A stretch of 64,000 nucleotides of DNA. It comes from Nemopilema nomurai. Taxonomy: Eukaryota; Cnidaria; Scyphozoa; Rhizostomeae; Rhizostomatidae. Under the pieces are notes generated by a model, which was not told where the DNA came from, ran no database searches, and saw nothing but the letters and a program-made list of their open reading frames with translations. The translations under genes and the position numbers were made by a program. This document shows, piece by piece, positions 25,601 to 34,600 of the stretch (the first letter of the stretch is position 1; every line of letters starts with the position of its first letter). The stretch is from contig ML133401.1 in the NCBI GenBank assembly GCA_003864495.1, positions 6,501,189 through 6,565,188 on the forward strand, in the 5' to 3' direction.

Positions 25601-28600
25601 CGGTAGTTAAAACTGGTCTGGCAAATGCACTGGGTAACGTGATCATGCCTCTTTGGCCTTCTTAGGGCTTCGCTTGTAGCTTACAGAACAAGACAGTAAT
25701 TTTTCTTAAAGCTGAAAGGATTTAATTTAGAAAGGCAACAGCGAAGGTTAAGAGGACGCGGTGAAAAAAACTGTCACAGCTGGCTCTTGTTAGTGTTTAA
25801 ACGATTGCATATTAAGTGCAGTCTGGTTTGCGTACTATTAGCCTTATAGTTTGTATATTTCCCCGTACTATCCGACTCACAGTGAAGTATTGCCAACTTA
25901 GCTATCTTGTCTTTGTGCCAGTCGCTAGTACAGATGGGCCTTTGCTCGTAAACGTATTTAGAGCCGAGGGTGGTACAACCCACAGCCACTTTCTAGGATG
26001 CTTTGAGCTGTTATTTTTCGAGGTTAGTTTTCCCTCTTGAGAACACAGCAATCAAACCAAGAATCTGTGATGTTTTCAATGGGCCTAAAGTTTGACTGTT
26101 TGTTTCTAACTTCAGGCAACAAAGGAGCTGTTGGATTATCCTTTTATTTTGGAAGCACCTCTTTTTGTTTCGTCAATACACACCAGCATGCGAGAGTTGG
26201 ACGTGTTGCAAAGTAAGTTGAAGGAGAAGTTAGAGACTTTCTTCCTTCCTAGTTGCCACATTTGCTGATGTGGGTGACCATGAAATGCCAATTTGCTTTC
26301 TTTTTTCTGTTATAACCAAAAGTCTCGTGGTACAAAATGTTGTCTTATCATCTCTCGGTTTTTAGATCTTTTCTGAAATAATCAAGCTCTATCACAGTAG
26401 AATATACCATCAGTTCGAAAGCGAAACTTTTTTCTTTCAATTAATGGCGTCCGTCTCAGTTACGCCCTTTCTTACCATAGTGTCTCTTTTAATAACTGCA
26501 ATCAAAGAATGACTTATCAACCATCACGAAGTCTAGTACTTTTGATTTTGTTACTACCACTCACGTTAGATAATAATAATAATTTATCGTCTTCTTTCAT
26601 ATGTCTTGTATCGACAAATTTCTTCCTTGCTATAGGCGAAATCAAAATTACCACGATGCACTGCAGAGCTTGAATCTAGGCCAAAAAGGAGTATTTGACA
26701 TCACGAACCATTTCCACCATTTGTTTTGGTTTGGCGACTTGAATTATCGGGTGAATTCGTTGGAAGTGGAGGTTGGTATTAACCGATGCTTGCTATTTTG
26801 TGTCCGTCGCTGAAAATGTGACCTAAGTTTTGATAATATTTTTGCAGTTGCTCAAACTTGAGATCGAGTGAATTTTTATGGTAGGGAGACCCGGATGTGT
26901 GTATGCATGTTTAGGAAACTAAAAATACTGTTTTGAAGGAACTGGCTCCTTTTTTGCGGGGTCTTACTGTAGCATTAAAGTACCTTTTCGCGCTTATCGT
27001 CGGCCTAAATACTATTTGCCGTTGAATCCTTCAAGTAGATATATAGTTCTAAGTTGAAATGTTCCCCTCATTGTACAGAAAGTACTGAAGCTGATTATGG
27101 TGAATGACCTCGAAACCCTGTTGAAGCATGACCAGCTTATTCGAGAAAAGGCTGCTGGAAATGCCTTCTTTGGCTTTGGTATGTTGCTTGTTGGCCACTA
27201 CTTCTATTGCTAGTAAGCCCTAATCGATTTATAAAGCACAAGGCCTTACGCAACGATTTCTTTGTCACGCATTTATTTGCGCCAGTTCGTGCCTCAGAAG
27301 AGCACGACGGTTTGGATCAGGAAACTGTTTTAATAAAATCATGCGCAGATGCTTTTTCCAATTCTTCTAATTAGATGATTTTGATTTAGATTAGTGTTTT
27401 AATTGGAGAAGAGATCGTTTCATTGGTTTAAGGCATTTCAATCTTTAGAATAAAATACGCAATGCCACAAGATATCTCTTTTCAATAATCAATTATTTTT
27501 TGGCAGAGGAGGAAAAAATCACGTTTCGACCAACGTATAGGTTTAAGGTTGGATTCGACAACATGTATATTTGGTTGAAAAGGAAAACGGGAGCGGTATG
27601 TTGATGTTCACAGCTGATGAAGTTTTTTGTTTTGAGCCGCATACCGTAAATCCTCGAATTAGTCCCCTGGGGGCTTCTTTATTTTTGACATTTTTAGATG
27701 GGGGCTTATTCGAGGGAGGGGCTTATTCGAGGGGGGGCTTATAAAATTTCTTGAAACATGCCACATAAAAAAGATAATTTTGGAAATTTCTTTCTTTTCA
27801 TAATATAAAAAATAACCCAAGTATAAAGAAACATTTGATCAAATTATTAACAAAAATATAAATGTTTGTGTTAATTCACTAAAATGCCAAAGGCAACCTC
27901 AGGAGTCAAAAATCAACAAACCGAGGGGGGCTTATTCGAGGGGGGGGGCTTTTTCGAGGGGGGCCAATTCGAGGATTTACGGTATTGTTATTTGTTTACT
28001 TCTATGAATCTATAGAGGCTCTTCATTGACTTATTCATCAAAGTGCAGTTTTTATTGGTTTTCTGTCATGTCTTTTCATTGTTTCTAGGGATGATAGGCC
28101 AAGTTGAATGTTACATGTGTAAAAGTGCGTTTAGCCTTTCTTATGTAGGCTTAGAACTGAAAAAGTTTACCTTGCAAATCTCCACAGAATCTGAGTTTAG
28201 GGCATTTTAAAGTTATAAAGAATCTCTAGGTGTGTTGACTCAAAACTTGAACTGTATCTCGTAATTGTATATTGTTGTATGTTTGCTTGCCTGTCTAAAT
28301 CAGATTTTTCCATATTTACAGCAAAACGTTACGAATGTTCCGTCTTGGCCAGATCGCATCTTATGGAAAACCTTTCCCGAGGTTTTTATTCAGAACATTG
28401 CATATGGTAATTATATTCGTTTCACAAGAAACTCCTTTCTGCTTCCAGTGACAAATCTTTTTATTTGTTTAAGGTATTTTTTCTATCGTTATGGACTTCA
28501 AACCAATTTGTAGTGTTCGTGGAGCAAGACGATCAATGTGATTCGAACTATAGGGCCACTAAATTTGCCACTCTCTATTCAAGGGTGCCTTGAATGGTTC

Positions 28601-31600
28601 ATTATTTAGGAAGAGACGAAACTACCTTAACAGAATGGAGACAAATTTCAGGTTCTCTTGATCAGTGTGCTGGGGCGTACGTGAAGAAATGATTCGGCAT
28701 TTGACTGGGGAAGGATTTCATTCGATACGATTTCTTCTCCTGATTTTCTATCCTTTTTCTCCGTTTAGGTGCAACCGTAGATGTACTGACGAGTGACCAC
28801 GCACCGGTTTTCGCCGTGTTTGATGTTGGCATCCTGTCTCAATCGGAAGATATGAGTTGGTGTTTGACAGACTTTAACTTGGCATTATGTGCTATTATTT
28901 TCTATTTACTATTGCGATTAATATTTTCTCCAATTTACTCCATCATTTATTAAGCATTTGTACATGTGTGGTTTTGTCATTTGAATTTCTGTTCCAATTG
29001 TACCCTACTACAGGTGCCAAACTAGTACCACTAATATACATTTCATTATCCTTAAAAGATTTCCATGGCTTGCGGTGTCTCATCAAGTCTTGTCTTTGCC
29101 TCGTCTTGCCTCGTTTTGGCTTGTCTTGCCTCGTTTAGCCTCGTCTTTTCTCAACTGGCCTTTTCTCTCCATATAGAGTATCTACCCTTCAACTTCAGCA
29201 GGCATTCTTAGTTATTTGCTTCGTTCCATTTTGATAATCCTCATGCTGGAACCGGTCCATCTCAGTCCATTCCCCTAGCCACAAACGTCAGATAACTACC
29301 AATCAGCTATTTGGCTTGAGTGGTTGCAAGGAATATTGACAACTTGCGATTCACGCGTGCCAATCAATCTCATAATTCTTCCTTTCTCCAGGCTGTCACA
29401 TAAAGTCAGGTCAGAATGCTGTCATCGAATTTTTGCACGTTGAAGCAAAGGTTAGTTAAATTCTGTTTTTAAGTTCTAATACAGATAGTGCTGGTTGTGG
29501 CAAACCAAACCCGCCCCCTTTTGTTCAATATCTTCACGTGCATTTCCATAGTTCACTTAGTACCTGGTCTGTGCTCTACAGGTTAAATGTAACTTCAACA
29601 TGCCGTTTTGCAATTGTTTCGTGCATTTCAATTCCCTCCAAGCACCGTAAGAGCCCATTAAATCTAAAGTCATTTAACAACACCCCGTGGACACACTTGT
29701 TAACTCAGCATACTCGGTTCAGCCGTTGGCTCAATTTTATCAACGCTTGTTTCACACAGCTCTATGTAGTATACCACGCCAAGATTTCACGGCACCACCA
29801 TCCAAACTTATTGCTAATTTTCAATGTGCCAACCGATACCAGTAAGTAAACTTAGAATAGACTTGCTTAATAATTCAAGTTTTTGTGAGTTTGTTCTTTT
29901 TCGTGCAGATTCGGACAAGCTGCCAAACTCGCTTTATCATGTTTTTCTGTTCCACGTGCCTGGAAGGTAAGTGACGTAAGCAAAGCCACATGAGCCTTAG
30001 CGTTAACCCCAGCACAAGGCTTGAGCGATTGTTTCTGGGGCTACTGTTTCAAACAAGCCTTAACCTTCTTTCGCCTTCTTGCTTCTGTCACGTACCCGCT
30101 TTTTGTCTTGATAGTTGAACTTATTGATTAGCCTGATTAGTCTGATATCAAATGAAAAGGTCTGCATTTTCAGGTCACATTGAGTCTAAGCCGAATTCCA
30201 TATTTGACTGGAGGGACAGGCGGATCCAGAGTAATGATACCGACCATTCTTTCCCTGCTTGGAAGACCGATGATATACCGAAAGTAATTCAAATTCCTTT
30301 TATAGAAAGAGAAAGCTGTACTGATGCGGTCAACTCATCAGACGGAGAATGCGTTTTCCTTAGGCACAAGAGTGTTTTTCTCCGATATCTTATTCCCCTT
30401 AAAATCACAGATAGTTGAATTTTGTTTGTTATGCTGTAAGATTTCAAGATAGGAATAGAGCGTCACTTGATCGAGAATGAACTTGTTAAAGGGGCATGAG
30501 AGAAACTAGCAGGAAGAAGGTAGTTGACTGCATAAAAGAGTGAATGATTGTGATGGGTCAGAAATATCTATGGTTAAAGGAGTAGACATGATTCTTTAAC
30601 AGCAAGAATTCGACACGTTTTAAGAAAGAATAAGATATTATGGATTCAAGTTTGCTTAAAAAGTTTGAAGTGAATTTGACACTTTTATTAAACATCCGCT
30701 GAAATTGAAAACTGCTAAAAGATTGTGCCCATTTTTAAGTTTTTCACAGAGCTATAGCATCTTTATGTTAGAAATCGCAACGAAATCTTACGAAAGGTTG
30801 CTTTTTCCACAGTTGACCCCTGCCCTATCAAATCAAGGCTACTTGGAAGACCAGCACATACAAATAGCTGTAAAAGGAGAGGATGGGCATGAGTCCTATG
30901 GTAAGAGGCTTAGGGCTTTTAAACACTTCATCCACTTCAATTCAAAAGTTTATGAACAGTTGTGAATTCAGCCTCAACATTGATAATCTTACTGGTCATT
31001 AAAGGCCTTGGATCATCGAGTATTAACTATTGTTCATGCCAGCCAAAAAAGTAAAAAGCGTTGCAGATTGCATACTTGAACACTTGTTGGGTATTGTATG
31101 TAAATTGTTGGGCTGTGTAGACAGAAAGGTACTCATTCCTTCACTTGGCCCCTTCTGAAAAAGAAAGGTGTGAATGCAATCAGATTGAGTTCTTACATTG
31201 CCTGAAGTAATTTTTTATCAGCAGCTTGCTGTTTATTTCCTCATCTTTGAGTCCTTTCCTGACGATATTATACTCTTAGGAGTGTTGGGTGAAAAAGCGT
31301 TGTTCGACTGCTCCGTGGAATTGTTTAAAGCTTTGTAGAACGAAAAACTTGCCTACCCTCACAGATATATAACTAAATTACGCGTCAGATCTCTCTATTC
31401 TAGTTCATTCCTTGCTTACTTTCTTGTAGAGTTTGATAGGGTTTGCAGTTTGTTCTTTTGGCCTCTTTTAGGTGAATTTGTGCTCTCTGTTAAGAGGCTG
31501 ATGCGAGGAGGCATTGAAGAAGTTACTTCCGCATTGACACACTTGGGAGACGAAAGCGGCGAAATAACATTAATGTATGATAGTATTATTTATTTTGCTT

Positions 31601-34600
31601 AGACTTTTGCAAGCTACCGCCCTTTAGAATCTTACTAGTTTCTTCCAAGGCGATCATAAACGTCATAAAATCTCAAGTTTTGATTTTGCTGCCTTTGTTT
31701 ACTGACTTACATACTTCCGTTCCTGTCCTTTTATTCTAGAAAATGTTTATTACACTCATCATAGTCTGTTGGCAAAATCTTCTGAGAATTCTCATCTTGT
31801 CTTCAGGGTACGTGCAAATGTTGACCAACCGAAGAACAGAAATGCTGATATGGTCATTAAAAACGTTTCTGGTAGGTTTCTCAGAACATCTCTTCAAAAT
31901 TCGACGTTTATTAGGTAAAGGAGAGCAGCAAAAGTTTTCAGTCAACAGTTGACTTTGAAAGCGGGCTTCTGTATAAAGCTAAGATTTGAATTTTCAGTGT
32001 TAAAAGGTAATCTAACTCAATTTCAGATCTACGAACTTTCGGAGAAAGCTCAGACAATGGTATGTTTTTGCTTATAGATCAAGTTTAAAGAAATTTCTAC
32101 GCACAGCCTTATATAGGGAATTTCTCACCCTTCCCTTTGCCCCTTTTTTACCCTTTTCCCATCGCATTTTACCGCGTCTCATTACCAATTGAGTAATTTC
32201 TTTATTCGCTTTGATATTCAACAGATTCTAGCATCAGCGGAGCAGAAGCTGTGGATTTAGGTTAGATTGGACTTTGTTTATTTTTTTATTAGTTTATTTA
32301 TTAAATATAAAAGACAAAAAATTGTTGATCACTTATTTGTTTGTTTCTTCAGTTGCTCGTGTATTTATTTAATGAAGGTTTTCGTTTGTAAACTGAGATA
32401 AATGATTGATACCGTGTCGGGTAGAAACTTTAAACCATCGTGTTCTTTATGCGACAAGTTGTGTATTAATTTGTTCATCTGCAATTCATCCATTAATTTA
32501 TTTATAGTATCTGTCATCATATAGCTTTTATGATCCTAAGTGCACTCGTGCCATCACAACCAGTCGATCCAAGTGACCCTGAAGTTTAACTCTTCCATTC
32601 CCTTGCAGATCCACGAAGGAGAACGAGGCTCAACTCAGCCATGTCTGGCAACTATGAGATTATCGGTAACTTCGCAAATGAATCAGAAGGTTAGTTGTGT
32701 TGCTTCTTCGGAGGAGTATCTTAAGCAATTTCTGCAAATGTTATAGCAATAACTCGTTTGCAATTTTTCTTTCATCAGCAACTTTCAGCGAAGCCGACTT
32801 TAGCTTCCCGAGAAAACCGAAACCCATCAAGAAGTCTGATGTTGGTGAGTTTCAAACGCCTTATCCCGCCATTACTTACATTGAATTTAACAACAGCAAC
32901 AACATGCAATTTTCAATTTCCCGTTTCTTATGCACTGAAATGCATGTTTGTCTATTGTAATAAATATTTATTTTCCTTCAAAAGGTCACGTGTTTTAGGC
33001 ATACGTATATATGTAAGTTGGAATGTGCTGTTAATTTTGGTGAACATCCGGGTGGCTTAGGCCACTGTATACGCAACAAAACTACATCAACACATTTGAC
33101 AAAGGTCCCAAAGATGAAATGTTATATTCAGTCGTTCCAGATATCAAATGGCTCCACTTTATCATCTCCGAATGACAAATTCAATTATCATTTTTCAGCC
33201 ACTACATGGGAACATAAAATTAAAAGCAGATTCAGCCATTTTTGTACAAAAGTAATAACATGGTAATAGCAGGGCTATTTAGCTTGTGTATTTATCATAC
33301 CCTTTGCGAATAGTGTGATAACTCGTACGAACTTATAATGGGTTGATTGTAAATAATGTCTTTCTTTCAAAAGATGCTCCTCCAGTCCCTCCAAAGAAGC
33401 GCCTTAGCAGACAACTGTCTACGCCAATATCCGGCCAAGAGGCTGACAGGTCCTCTGGTAAGGGCTTCCATTTTCTCTTTGCCTGCGTTCAGAGCGTAAA
33501 TTACCGTTTTAAAATTGCACGGAATGGCGAAACCATAATGCTGCATACTTGAGGTACGTTTTAGCACCAGAAAATGAGAGAAAGCTGACAATCGAATAGC
33601 CAATGGCGGATTGGTTTGGACGTGCTGAAAGAAGAGCGCGTGGTTGGCTGGGTTTTGACCAATCAGCATCCACTTCACACCATCTTTTAGAAGAATCTGT
33701 GCTATAAAATGCACTCTTCTTGTTCATATGGAAGACGATAAAGACGACCTGGCTTGTCCAATTATTCGTGAATTGTTTCCAGCATATCTAGATTGTTTCT
33801 TGTTGGTGTGATATTTGTTTTCTGAAACATTGGCATTGCGTTCTTTGCAATTTCAAGGTGCCTATTCACTCTCTATTTGTGTTTTAGTTCTAGAAATCTA
33901 GATTTTGAGATATGTTGATTAAACTGATTTTATATAAACATTTTCACTTAAATAGATTTATTGGCGTTTCGCTGTGTCGTTTCTATTTGCTTAGATTCGG
34001 TAATCTTCTGTGAAACTTTTGCATATTACCCATACCCAGAAAAAATTTAACAAGTCCGCAATTTTTCTCTTTTATCTCAAAGAAATTATATGGTTTGAAG
34101 ATCCATCAATCAGCAAAAGGTAAAGTTATTTAATTATTTTGGGGCAATTTTTCCTTTGCTGGCTGTTCTGTTCACCCTTTGTCCACCACCCTCTTTTTTG
34201 GTGACTAGAATAATTTACAACAGTGACAATTTTCAAGAAATCAAAAAGGGACTACTTAGTCAAGCTAAGCAGTTTTATCTAGAGTTGGAGAAGAGGAGAA
34301 TTAGGGTAGATGGGGTTGAAATAAGGAAAAGCAGCACTTGGTCATTTTAAATGTATGATGTTAGAATTTGTGACCAAAGCTTACCAATAAAGAGACAATA
34401 AGATTAATAATATGAAAATTTGAAATGTGAAACAGGGCATTTGTCAGAACCTGGGTGTAAAAGGAGTTGGACAGAACAAGCAGTTGAAAATTGGTTTTTT
34501 AGTTTTCTTTACATTGCAAACTTTGTGGTGCTTTAATTTCGAGTGCGTCCTGAATCGCCGCCTGAAATACCCGAAACTGCTGTAATTTTTATTTGCATAT

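Noticed and set aside
29582..29656. Apparent SHIP exon (reads VKCNFNMPFCNCFVHF) with acceptor and GTAAGA donor
   Set aside because: Including it shifts the next exon out of the family frame; skipping it joins two exons in phase and gives the expected C2-start sequence.
33545..33720. GC-richer stretch with CCAAT-type words (ACCAATCAGC) in a SHIP intron, like an internal promoter
   Set aside because: No start region or exon follows in a way that supports an internal transcript; it may be an unidentified repeat.
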